Shown here: positions 34,359 through 41,686 of the stretch, one piece after another
Layout of the letters: the number at the start of each line of letters is the position of its first letter
How positions within the stretch are numbered: position 1 is the stretch's first letter
Origin: JBDSZL01 sp039925145
GTDB lineage: Bacteria; Acidobacteriota; Vicinamibacteria; Vicinamibacterales; SCN-69-37
Reading direction: 5' to 3'
Assembly (NCBI GenBank): GCA_039925145.1
Contig: JBDSZL010000065.1
Coordinates: 1 to 64,000, forward strand
DNA: 64,000 nt
Notes under the pieces: generated by a model
Database searches by the model: none
What the model was told of the DNA's origin: nothing
Seen by the model: only the letters and a program-made list of their open reading frames with translations
Made by a program: the position numbers and the translations under genes

Positions 34359-34849
34359 GGCCCGCCGACCTGTTCATCTTGCTCCTGCTCATTGCGCCAA
34401 GTCTCGCCGCCGACAGTCATCATGTCGAGGCCGATGAAAAGGCCGACTTCTCGACTTTCAAGACCTTCGTCCTACGAGAAGGGCGGGCGACGAGTCGGAA
34501 GGCGGAAATCAACAACGCTCTGACGCTCAAGACCATCGAAGATGCCATCCGCGCCGGTTTGTCAGCCCGAGGATTTACGGAGATCCAAGATCGTGCCGAT
34601 CTGATCGTCACGTTCAGCGTGGCCGAGGAGCCGCAGCGCGTCGTCACCGGACGCGGCATCCGCGACATGAAGGCCGTCAGCCACAGCGTGGGCACGCTCG
34701 TCATCGAGATGACGAAGGCTGGCACGACCAGGGTGGTCTGGCACGGCACGTACCTGGACGACGAAGTCAACGCGTCGAATCTCGCGAAGAACCTGCCGAA
34801 GGACGCGAAGAAGCTGCTGGCCGAGTTCCCACCGAAAAGGAAGCGGTAG
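34355..34849 (+). CDS. DUF4136-domain exported protein B (cassette)
   Basis: 164 residues, signal peptide LFILLLLIAPSLAAD, then the same domain order as the preceding gene: DEKADFSTFKTFVLREGRATS, TIEDAIRAGLSARGF, DLIVTFSV and GTLVIEMTKAGTTRVVWHGTYLDD; both end in a basic FPPKxK tail. About 40 percent of positions look shared by eye, so the pair arose by duplication. ATGA overlap at 34355-34358 implies coupled translation. Confidence 0.8.
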   Translation: MRPADLFILLLLIAPSLAADSHHVEADEKADFSTFKTFVLREGRATSRKAEINNALTLKTIEDAIRAGLSARGFTEIQDRADLIVTFSVAEEPQRVVTGRGIRDMKAVSHSVGTLVIEMTKAGTTRVVWHGTYLDDEVNASNLAKNLPKDAKKLLAEFPPKRKR

Positions 34850-34873
34850 TCGACACTTCACGTTCGGGATGCC

Positions 34874-34963
34874 GTCTAACATCGCCTGGAGCCGGCGGCG
34901 CGCAAGTCATCCGCTTAGAGCTCGACGGAACGAGCGCGCCGCGGCTCAACGGGGGCGTTAGGG
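34874..34963 (+). repeat. attC site 6
   Basis: Left core GTCTAAC (34874-34880), matching the TTAGAC start of the same cassette at 33770; right core GTTAGGG (34957-34963). Interior GGAGCCGGCGGCGCGC pairs with GCGCGCCGCGGCTC. Confidence 0.85.
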
Positions 34964-35218
34964 ACACCGTGACGAAACAATGCAACCTTCATTTCGCCAT
35001 GACGAAGTAATCCCCCACATCGCACGTCTAATCATTCATCGTCAGGGCGACACGAACGGAACCGATTCGACGGACGCTGGTTTCGGGTAGTTCAGAACTC
35101 GTTGCGGCGCTGAAGCGAGCGGTGGAGCGGCTAACATGGCGCCACAGGGGACGACCAACCTTCCTCGCTTCGCTCGGGGGGTGTTCCGCTGGACGCCGGT
35201 ATCGTTGGACGGACAAGC
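34964..35218. other. Non-coding 5' part of a long cassette, with an orphan attC left half
   Basis: 255 bp without a convincing ORF. GGCTAACATGGCGCC at 35129-35143 is a left-core-like motif of the same form as attC 3 but no right half follows. It may mark a cassette whose attC was deleted, which would explain why this cassette is over 2 kb. Confidence 0.4.
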
Positions 35219-35584
35219 ATGGACTGGGAACCGATCGCCCGAGAGTCGCTCGACGAGCTCATCGCCGAGGAGATCGCAGAGGTCACGCCCGAGGACCTGG
35301 CCTTGTTTGCTCGTGCCGCCGTGGCGCCCGTGAAGTGGCAATTGTCTCCCTGGGGCGATCTCGGCGGCGGCTTCTGGGTGGTCGCGGTGATGGAAGATCG
35401 CGTGCTTTGGTACAACGACATCGAGGCTGGATTCACCGTCTCGCGCTTTGTGACCCTCGGGATAATCCCATCAACGGAGTACTGCTGTAATCAAGACAAG
35501 CTACGTTGGGCACTCCCCGCCCTTGCCGGAAAACCGCAGGAGAAGTTGGGACCGCCGGAGCCTCTATCATCGAAGAGTTGCTGA
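35219..35584 (+). CDS. Hypothetical cytoplasmic protein (cassette)
   Basis: 121 residues, acidic start (EPIARESLDELIAEEIAEVTPEDLALF) then a beta-rich, aromatic part (VKWQLSPWGDLGGGFWVVAVMEDRVLWYNDIEAGF) like small SUKH or immunity-type cassette proteins. A conserved-looking WQLSPWGDxGGGFWVV block was noted but I do not know the family. Ends 3 bp before the CPBP gene and is probably co-transcribed with it. Confidence 0.6.
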   Translation: MDWEPIARESLDELIAEEIAEVTPEDLALFARAAVAPVKWQLSPWGDLGGGFWVVAVMEDRVLWYNDIEAGFTVSRFVTLGIIPSTEYCCNQDKLRWALPALAGKPQEKLGPPEPLSSKSC

Positions 35585-35587
35585 ACG

Positions 35588-36277
35588 GTGGCCTCTCTCT
35601 TCATGACTGTGACTACTAAAGAACGGTCAATCGGTTCCAGGAAGGCACTCGTCGCTGAGCTGGCGCTCGTGGGGCTACTTGTCGGGTACGGCTCGTTCTC
35701 TGTTTATCGGCTCGCTCTCCTCTTCCTGCTTGCGTCGCAATCGCTGTGGGTGCGCCACCTGGGCTGGTCGCACGTCGGCCTCACACGCCCTGCGGCGATT
35801 CCGCGCACCTTGCTGCAGGCTCTCGTGGCGGCACTCCTCATCCTCGTCGCCGTCCGAATCGTGATCGTGCCGACGTCCGTCTGGCTCGCTGGCGTTCCCG
35901 TTGACTGGTCTGCGTTGGGCGAACCGGGTGACGCACGGGCCTTCTGGCTCTGGCTGGGCCAGGCTTGGACGCTCGCGGCATTTGGAGAGGAGATGGTGTT
36001 CCGCGGTTACATGATTAACCGCCTTCGCGATCTCGTTGGTGACACGCCCATCGGGAGGGCAATCGCCATCGCAGCGAGCAGTGCACTGTTCGGTCTCGCG
36101 CACGGCTATCAAGGGTTGGCTGGGATGATCGCGACGGGGACGATTGGGAGCATCTTGGCGCTGCTGTACTTTGCCAGCCGGCGGAACCTTTGGGCCGTCA
36201 TTGTGTGTCACGCGATCGTCGATACCATCGCGCTATCGGCTCTATACTTCGACCGTCGCTCGTGGCTGTTCCCATAA
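35588..36277 (+). CDS. CPBP-family intramembrane protease (Abi-like; cassette)
   Basis: 229 residues with six to eight membrane helices. The glutamic protease motifs are present: FGEEMVFRGYMINRL (EExxxR, residues 137-151), FGLAHGYQG (FxxxH) and CHAIVDTIAL (HxxxD/N). CPBP proteins process prenylated proteins in eukaryotes and act in bacteriocin immunity or stress in bacteria. GTG at 35588 or ATG at 35603 may be the start. Confidence 0.85.
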   Translation: MASLFMTVTTKERSIGSRKALVAELALVGLLVGYGSFSVYRLALLFLLASQSLWVRHLGWSHVGLTRPAAIPRTLLQALVAALLILVAVRIVIVPTSVWLAGVPVDWSALGEPGDARAFWLWLGQAWTLAAFGEEMVFRGYMINRLRDLVGDTPIGRAIAIAASSALFGLAHGYQGLAGMIATGTIGSILALLYFASRRNLWAVIVCHAIVDTIALSALYFDRRSWLFP

Positions 36278-36336
36278 AGCAGACATGGGATTTCTACGGC
36301 AGCCTCTAGGCGGACAAGTCGGATGAGGACGCACTC

Positions 36337-36952
36337 ATGACCAGGGGAGCATTGAACCACGGCTGCTACTTCCTCATCGCTTCGCTGCTGTCCGTCAGCC
36401 TGCTCGCATCGACACAAACTGGTGCCAAGGCCCTCTTCGACGTTGGTGGCGTGGGATTGGTGGGAGTGCACTATTGGTTCGAAGACAGCCGCGGGGAGAA
36501 GTTCGCTGACCCCTCGTCGGCCGGTGTCGGTGCGAAGGTGGCGCTGCATGTTCGAAGGCAATGTCGGCGCGTTCCTCACGGTCTGGATGCGCGATTCGAC
36601 TGATGACAGTGTCGAACTGACTTCGCGGACCTCGCCTGGCCCGGAAGGGAATTGGACGGGCCAACGCGTGGCCGCCGGTGAGGTGTTCGTGACTTCGCGA
36701 TTGGTGGTCGCCGGATCGGGAAAGGACGCCACACGCCTCGCCATCTTCCTCGGCCGCTCTCAAACGGAGCAGGTCATCAGCTTTTCGGGCGCGCTTGAGA
36801 AGTTGGCCTTGATCGCAGCTCGCAAGGCGGCCGACGGAGCATCTGTTATCGCTCGCGAGGTCGATCGGACGACAGTCGGACACATCGGAACGTACGTTGT
36901 GCACCGCACGGGTGGTCAGACCGGCGGTGAGATCGTCCTGCAAGCGAAATAG
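36337..36952 (+). pseudogene. Frameshifted DUF4384-like exported protein (cassette)
   Basis: The first frame (36337 to about 36555) gives a signal peptide (FLIASLLSVSLLAS) and VGVHYWFEDSRGEKFADPSS, VGAKVALHV; the second (about 36556 to 36952) continues NVGAFLTVWMRDS, GQRVAAGEVFVTSRL and LAIFLGRSQTEQ. Joined, they make about 204 residues of a DUF4384-type domain, which describes surface or lipoprotein modules fused to kinases or proteases. Removing one A in CGAAGG at 36553-36558 restores the frame. Mutation or sequencing indel cannot be separated here. Confidence 0.65.
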
Positions 36953-36954
36953 CC

Positions 36955-37039
36955 GCCTAACCAGCGGCTGCAGCCGACGGCCCCAGCGGTCTCCTCTGTG
37001 TGTGCATCGAGGGCCGCGGCTGAGCCGCGGTCGTTGGGC
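36955..37039 (+). repeat. attC site 7
   Basis: Left core GCCTAAC (36955-36961), right core GTTGGGC (37033-37039). Inner boxes CAGCGGCTGCAGCCGACGGCCC and GGGCCGCGGCTGAGCCGCGG form a long stem. 85 bp. Confidence 0.85.
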
Positions 37040-37093
37040 TGACCGGGACCCAGCCGGACAATCAGGGCAGGGTTGGATCCGTTAGGATTGGGT

Positions 37094-37276
37094 ATGCCTG
37101 CAACCACAACGCGGGATCAGATTCGAGAGGCTATCGACCGGTTGCCGCCGGATGCGACGTTCGAAGACGCCATCGAGCGGCTCATGTTCTTGGCCAAGAT
37201 CCAGGCCGGGCTCGCGGAGCTCGACGCCGGCAAGGGAGTTCCGCACGACGAGGTAAAACGGCGCCTCGGGCTGTGA
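37094..37276 (+). CDS. Antitoxin of a RelE/ParE pair (cassette)
   Basis: 60 residues from the ATG at 37094: DQIREAIDRLPPDATFEDAI, ERLMFLAKIQAGLAELDAGK and VPHDEVKRRL. The last block (GKGVPHDEVKRRL) is typical of the short antitoxins of RelE/ParE toxins. Its stop overlaps the toxin start in GTGA. An in-frame ATG at 37073 is possible but lies beside attC 7. Confidence 0.85.
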   Translation: MPATTTRDQIREAIDRLPPDATFEDAIERLMFLAKIQAGLAELDAGKGVPHDEVKRRLGL

Positions 37277-37566
37277 CCCCGATCATCTGGTCGCCCCAGG
37301 CGGCCGACGACATCGTGGGGATCCAAACCTACATCAGCGCGGACTCCGTTCAGTACGCCGAATTGGTTGTGGGCCGCATCGTGGCTCGCGTCGAACAACT
37401 CTCCACCTTTCCAGAGTCCGGTCGCGTTGTTCCCGAGCGTCAGGGTTCCTCTGTTCGCGAAGTCATCGTCAAGCCGCACCGCATCGTTTATCGGTTTCAG
37501 GGCTCGGTAGTTGAAATCGTCACCGTGTTTCGCGGCACGCGCGAGTTCCCGACTGACGTCAGATAG
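37273..37566 (+). CDS. RelE/ParE-family toxin (cassette)
   Basis: 97 residues from GTG: IIWSPQAADDIVGIQTYISADS, AELVVGRIVARVEQLSTFPESGR, VREVIVKPHRIVYRF and VVEIVTVFRGTREF, a full ParE-like fold with the YRF and FRG basic strand pairs. Expected to inhibit gyrase or cleave mRNA unless bound by its antitoxin. Reading frame intact; the TAG stop is 3 bp before attC 8. Confidence 0.9.
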   Translation: MTPIIWSPQAADDIVGIQTYISADSVQYAELVVGRIVARVEQLSTFPESGRVVPERQGSSVREVIVKPHRIVYRFQGSVVEIVTVFRGTREFPTDVR

Positions 37567-37569
37567 GCA

Positions 37570-37642
37570 GCCCAACCTTGCGTTGCACCAGACGGCGGCC
37601 AGTGCAATCATGGGCCGCGGCTGGTGAACGCCAGCGTCAGAC
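37570..37642 (+). repeat. attC site 8
   Basis: Left core GCCCAAC (37570-37576), the exact complement of the GTTGGGC that begins the same cassette; right core GTCAGAC (37636-37642) with one mismatch. Interior shared with attC 4. Confidence 0.85.
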
Positions 37643-37770
37643 GGACTGAAATGGTGGCTACAGTCGTCTCGTTGCTTGTCGCAACTGCCCCTCGGGTGGA
37701 TGGTTCTGCCCCCCGTTTCGACAGCGAATTGCCCGAGGGGGGTACGACCGTCAGGTAGACTGCCACCGTT

Positions 37771-38286
37771 ATGGAATCCAATCCCTACACACCGCCGACG
37801 ACGAACGTGGCCGATCGCGAGCCAGACACACATGGCCTGAAGTACCGCAGCCTGTGGCTGATGATCGTGTTTCTGTTTATCAGCTTCGGCCTCTACTACC
37901 TGATCTGGTTCTTCCGCCGCCGGCCCGGTCTGAACCGTCTTAATTCGCCGCGCAAGCTTCCGGTGTGGCCGCTGCTGCTGACCGCCGCCTTCTTAGGCGC
38001 GCAGTTCGTGCTGGGCGTGGTGGCGGGTTCCCAGGCGGTGCCGGATGTGATCGGACCGGTCGGCAGCGGCGTAATGACTGTTGTTCAGTTGGTCGCCGGC
38101 ATTGCAATGATCATCCAGTGCTTTCGCATCAGGGACATCATCCAGGATCACGCCACGCCGCCGCCAGATCCTGATCAGCGGTTCGTCGACCATGTCCAGC
38201 TGTCCGGGATGATGACGTTCTTCTTTTCGATCTTCTACCTGCAGTGGGCGATCAACAAGTACGTCGTCGCAGGCTCAACACGGTGA
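37771..38286 (+). CDS. DUF4234-like membrane protein (cassette)
   Basis: 171 residues. SLWLMIVFLFISFGLYYLIWFFRRRPGLNRL (residues 26-56) is the DUF4234 first-helix signature with a double-tyrosine and following basic cluster; three more hydrophobic segments follow (VWPLLLTAAFLGAQFV, VMTVVQLVAGIAMII, MTFFFSIFYLQWAINKYV). Small membrane proteins of this kind are frequent in cassettes. Function unknown. Confidence 0.75.
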   Translation: MESNPYTPPTTNVADREPDTHGLKYRSLWLMIVFLFISFGLYYLIWFFRRRPGLNRLNSPRKLPVWPLLLTAAFLGAQFVLGVVAGSQAVPDVIGPVGSGVMTVVQLVAGIAMIIQCFRIRDIIQDHATPPPDPDQRFVDHVQLSGMMTFFFSIFYLQWAINKYVVAGSTR

Positions 38287-38340
38287 TTCGTCGCCGAAGA
38301 ATTCAGGAATGCGACGAGTTGCATTGTGAGCCCGAATGCC

Positions 38341-38415
38341 GTCTAACAGGCGCTTGCAGCCGGCTGCGCGCGATGGCATTGTGAGCGCGCCGCGGCCGAA
38401 GCGCTGACGTTATGC
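38341..38415 (+). repeat. attC site 9
   Basis: Left core GTCTAAC (38341-38347), inner box GCTTGCAGCCGGCTGCGCGC, right core GTTATGC (38409-38415). The right core contains the ATG of the next gene. Confidence 0.8.
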
Positions 38416-39068
38416 CGACAACGATGAAATTCGGAACGCTAGCCGGAAACGATTCCATCAACAGCCGAATCCACGAAATGCTTGGCACGCTTCATCCGGA
38501 AGATGTGCCGCGCTTGGTGCGCAAGTTCCGCCGCGACCCTGATGAGCATTGCTTTCACACGTACCGGGAACTGATCTTGGGGGTCCACCTTAGAGCGTGT
38601 GGCTGGAATCTCCGGTATGAGCAGAGCCTTGGCGGCAAGACACCGGACTGGGTCTTGATCGATGAGGGCGGCCAAGTGGCTGAGATTCTCGATGTCGTGA
38701 CGCTGCATCAACGTCGCGTCGTCGATAGCGCGATCGCCGGGGAGGTATCCTCACACCGGCCGTGGGTCGGGTGGGTCTCGACATCCCCGGATCGCCTGTT
38801 CGAAAAGCTTCGGGAGAAGGCCAACGCGTACGCGTCACTTGCAGCCGAACTGCACCTTCCATACGTTGTCGCCCTCTTTGGCGAGTTTACGGCTCCAATC
38901 GAGCCCTTCGAGGTGCATCATGTCCTGCACGAACTGCACGGCGGCGTCTTTGCCGCGATGCCTACGGTGGCTGGCACTCTCTTCTTCCGCGAGCGGCTCG
39001 GCCAGTACGAGTACCACCACTTCACCAATTCACAGGCTACACACAAGTCGCAGATCATTCGAGGTTAG
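38412..39068 (+). CDS. Possible PD-(D/E)xK-fold nuclease-like protein (cassette)
   Basis: 218 residues. HTYRELILGVHLRACGWNLRYEQ then GGKTPDWVLIDEGGQVAEILDVVTLHQ gives the pattern E ... PDW ... E-x-L-D of a restriction-endonuclease-like core, with the last catalytic residue not a lysine (EILDV). The C-terminal half is predicted alpha/beta. ATG at 38412 lies in the attC right core, so it can only be made when the cassette is inserted at this junction or from the ATG at 38424. No methyltransferase partner in the same cassette. The nuclease assignment is inference. Confidence 0.55.
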   Translation: MPTTMKFGTLAGNDSINSRIHEMLGTLHPEDVPRLVRKFRRDPDEHCFHTYRELILGVHLRACGWNLRYEQSLGGKTPDWVLIDEGGQVAEILDVVTLHQRRVVDSAIAGEVSSHRPWVGWVSTSPDRLFEKLREKANAYASLAAELHLPYVVALFGEFTAPIEPFEVHHVLHELHGGVFAAMPTVAGTLFFRERLGQYEYHHFTNSQATHKSQIIRG

Positions 39069-39086
39069 TCACGACGGAACTGAGCG

Positions 39087-39133
39087 GCCTAACCCGCGGT
39101 TGCAGCCGCCGCGGCTGAACCGCAACGTTAGGG
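39087..39133 (+). repeat. attC site 10 (minimal)
   Basis: Only 47 bp: left core GCCTAAC, arm CCGCGGTTGCAGCC, arm GGCTGAACCGCAAC and right core GTTAGGG at 39127-39133. The central spacer found in other sites is missing, making it almost a perfect hairpin. Confidence 0.85.
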
Positions 39134-39289
39134 CTACAAAGGTTGCGCCTCCCCTGTGAGCGTTCCACTTTATCGGGCTCGCAAGGAGTTCTCGATGCTC
39201 GACGCGGCGCAAGCAAGACTTTAGACGTGAGTCGTAGTGACTCGAGCGCTAGGTAGTGTCTGAGTGTGAAACACAGACAGGAGGCAGGT

Positions 39290-39805
39290 ATGGCGTCGCA
39301 CGTCGGGTGTACTGTTCTACTTTTCGCCGCCGTCGTCACGAACGCTCAGGCTCCGCCGAGAAGCGTGGAGGCGGCAGAGGTGGAGGGCGCGAAGCATCCG
39401 AAGCCGGCTGAAGGCGTGGAGAAGGCCGTTGATGCCGCAGCATTCGGATCGCGCGAACGTCGATGTGTTGACGCCGAGACACATGCCATGGCGAAGTCTG
39501 GCGAGTTCGTTGCTGGACCGTTCGACCAATACGTGACCATAGCCGGGTCCGGGCGCCGGAAAGTCTGGTGGGCGCCCATGGACTCCGCCACGGCCACCAT
39601 GCCTCCGCTAGAGGTGCGCGCCGTGAAGATCGACGCGCCGGACGTGACGGTCAATTGGACGTTGCCGTCAGTCGTCAAGAACGAGAATGGCTACTTCTTC
39701 AACACTATGATCGTCTTCCCCGAGAACGGCAAGTGGTTGGTGGTCGTCAGTTCCGGGAGGAACTGGGGCTGCTTCGTGCTGAAGGAGATTGGCGCCCTGA
39801 AGTGA
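39290..39805 (+). CDS. Exported hypothetical protein (cassette)
   Basis: 171 residues from the ATG at 39290, which follows GGAGGCAGGT. Signal peptide ASHVGCTVLLFAAVVTNAQA. The mature part has one region rich in aromatic and glycine residues (GSGRRKVWWAPMDSATATMP) and ends SSGRNWGCFVLKEIGALK. No family recognised. The upstream GTG at 39266 would put a hydrophilic extension before the signal peptide. Confidence 0.65.
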   Translation: MASHVGCTVLLFAAVVTNAQAPPRSVEAAEVEGAKHPKPAEGVEKAVDAAAFGSRERRCVDAETHAMAKSGEFVAGPFDQYVTIAGSGRRKVWWAPMDSATATMPPLEVRAVKIDAPDVTVNWTLPSVVKNENGYFFNTMIVFPENGKWLVVVSSGRNWGCFVLKEIGALK

Positions 39806-39841
39806 CCGGGGGCCGACAATTCACACTGTGGCACTACTGAG

Positions 39842-39916
39842 CCCTAACACGGCTTGCAGCCGACGGCGGCAAGTGAAACCATTTGGCGCCGCCGCGGCTG
39901 AAGCCTGACGTTAGCC
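39842..39916 (+). repeat. attC site 11
   Basis: Left core CCCTAAC (39842-39848) complements GTTAGGG, the beginning of the same cassette; right core GTTAGCC (39910-39916). Inner boxes GGCTTGCAGCCGACGGCGGC and GCCGCCGCGGCTGAAGCC pair well. Confidence 0.88.
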
Positions 39917-39926
39917 GGACTGCACG

Positions 39927-40337
39927 ATGGATGTGATCAGCGGGGTTATCGACATGTGGCGAAGGGCCGGCGTGGCATTGAATCCGCCCGCGGCAGCGGC
40001 GTCGCTTTCGACGCTGGCGGAGCTTCTTGATGTCCCCGTCCCCGATGACCTCTAGCGCTTTTACAGTCTTGCGAATGGGATGCCCGACTACGTCACAGAT
40101 GGTTGGCACCTGAGCTTCTGGTCGATCGAGCGCGTCCTGCAGGAAAAGGATTTCGCGAACGACAGTCTTGCCTTCGCTGACTTCCTTATCTACTCCCATT
40201 GCCTTCGCGTTCGACCAACAGGTGGTGCGACGAGGGTGACGGTCGATGGAAGCCCGGACTCATTCGCGTCGTTGGAAGCATTTTTCGAGCGCTACTTACG
40301 GGATCCTGAGCACTTTGGACTGCGGGAGGCCGGCTAA
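39927..40337 (+). pseudogene. SMI1/KNR4 (SUKH)-like gene with an in-frame TAG
   Basis: Frame 39927-40337 reads MDVISGVIDMWRRAGVAL, SLSTLAELLDVPVPDDL, a TAG at 40053-40055, then RFYSLANGMPDYVTDGWHLSF and LEAFFERYLRDPEHFGL. DVPVPDDL-x-RFYxxxNG is the core of SUKH immunity-type domains (LGVxLPxDLRxFYxxxNG), and the stop replaces a single residue in it. Downstream starts exist at ATG 40080, which would make an 85-residue protein without the first helices. Stop codon TAA lies in the left core of attC 12. Confidence 0.65.
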
Positions 40338-40392
40338 CGCGCGTTGCAGCGGACGGCGCTTGCGCTCCGCCGCTGAACGCGTGATCTTATAC
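40332..40392 (+). repeat. attC site 12
   Basis: Left core GGCTAAC (40332-40338), complement of the GTTAGCC that starts the same cassette; right core CTTATAC at 40386-40392 (G to C at the first base). Inner boxes GCGTTGCAGCGGACGGCGC and GCTCCGCCGCTGAACGC. Confidence 0.82.
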
Positions 40393-40559
40393 GGCGGCAC
40401 GCCCCGCGGCAGTGCAAGTTTGGCTTTGACCGAACGCTCCGTCTGCCGGGTCCATTGCTCAGATCTATCGGCGCGCGGATAATCGGTGTGCGAGTCTCGT
40501 CCTCTCCGAAGCGAACTGGAAGACATCACAGCAATACCTTAGCCACCGAGGACCCATCG

Positions 40560-41643
40560 ATGACCCATCGGATCACGAGACGACTCTTCCTGAGACAGAA
40601 CGGCGAACTGATGCTCGGCGTTGTCATGCTTCCGCACGGCTTGCGCCGACTCGCGACTAACCCGATTGCGGACCTGGAAAAACAACTTGCGTCGCTGATG
40701 AAAGAGCATCGCGTGCCCTGACGTATCGGTGGCGGTGATCCGCGACGGAAGGCTGGCGGAGCGACGCGCCTTAGCCGTGAAGGACGCCTCGGTCAAGGCG
40801 CCGGTGGACAACAGGACGATGTTCGAAGCAGGGTCGATGAGCAAACCGGTATTCGCTTACGCCGTGCTGAAGCTGTGCGAGCGTGGAGTGCTCGATCTCG
40901 ACACACCGCTCACTCGATATACCTCGTCGCGGCTTCTTCAAGATGATTCGCGCTTGGACTTGATTACGGCGCGGCAAGTTCTCTCCCATACTACCGGCTT
41001 GCCTAACTGGCGCTCGAAGGCGCAACCGTTGGCGCTTGCGTTTACCCCAGGCGAGCGATGGTCGTACTCGGGGGAGGGATACAGTTACCTGCAGTCGGTG
41101 ATTACCGAGCTGACGAAGCAACCGATGGACGAGTACATGCGCCAGAACATCTTCGACCCGTTCGGCATGACGTCGAGCGGGTACCTTTGGAACGACACCT
41201 TCGCCCGCAAGATGGCGCGGCCTCACGACAAGGACGGCAAGCCGATGGAGAACAAGCGATCGACGCCGGCCGATGTCGCCCGATACGCGTCAGCGGGAGC
41301 GCCGCTGACGACGCCGACGGATTACGCCCGGTTCATGTTGGAAATCATCGCTCCGACGGGTCCCGACCAGTTCAGACTGAAACCGTCAACCGTCGCCGAA
41401 ATGGTGCGGCCGCAGGTCGAGGTGCATGACAAGACTGACACTGCCTGGGGCCTCGGGTTTGCGATTTATCGCACGAAGAACGGCGAGGTCATCGGCCACG
41501 GCGGTGATAACGATGGATTCCATTGTCTTTCGTTAATGGCGCCAGCCCACAAGGCGGGGATCGTCGTTATGACGCATTCAGAAGGCGGCGCCGTGCTGTT
41601 GAACAAACTCGTGACGGATAGTGTCCTCGCGCCCTTCCTGTGA
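40560..41643 (+). pseudogene. Frameshifted TAT-exported serine hydrolase (class C beta-lactamase/PBP-like; cassette)
   Basis: The first part (40560 to 40718) begins MTHRITRRLFLRQNGEL, a twin-arginine signal, and ends LASLMKEHRVP before TGA at 40719-40721. The second frame continues VSVAVIRDGRLAERRAL, SMSKPVFAYAVL (SxxK), WSYSGEGYSYLQS (YxG/N) and EVIGHGGDNDGF (HGG), complete to the end. Deleting the T at 40719 joins them into one protein of about 360 residues. The catalytic motifs survive. Probably a periplasmic D-alanyl esterase or hydrolase before the frameshift. Confidence 0.75.
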
Positions 41644-41668
41644 TCAGGTCAATATCGATGCGCCTGCC

Positions 41669-41686
41669 GTATAACGATCGTTGAAA
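41669..41686 (+). repeat. attC remnant closing the array
   Basis: GTATAAC at 41669-41675 is the exact complement of the (G)TTATAC that begins the preceding cassette, so it is that cassette's own left core. Only GATC separates it from GTTGAAA, so the stem of the site has been deleted. Confidence 0.65.

Larger units (their letters stand above)
30580..41686 (+). mobile_element. Integron gene-cassette array without integrase (CALIN)
   Basis: Twelve attC-type sites and one remnant occur at 30580-41686, all in the same orientation, each consisting of a left core RYYYAAC, a TTGCAGC-type inner box, an imperfect inverted repeat, a GGCTGAA-type inner box and a right core GTTRRRY. Genes between them all read rightward and end at or near the left core. 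In seven cassettes the first six bases (TTRRRY) are exactly complementary to the left core of the attC ending the same cassette (TTAGAC/GTCTAAC twice, TTGGGC/GCCCAAC, TTAGGG/CCCTAAC, TTAGCC/GGCTAAC, TTATAC/GTATAAC, and nearly TTAGGG/GCCTAAC). That is the mark of circularised cassettes. No intI gene or attI is in the window. Confidence 0.9.

Noticed and set aside
35129..35143. GGCTAACATGGCGCC as an additional attC
   Set aside because: Only a left half is present, no complementary right half follows within 150 bp; recorded as an orphan motif.
30580..41686. The array as a genomic island carried by a transposon or phage
   Set aside because: No transposase, recombinase or phage gene was found and no flanking direct repeats were recognised; attC sites explain the structure.
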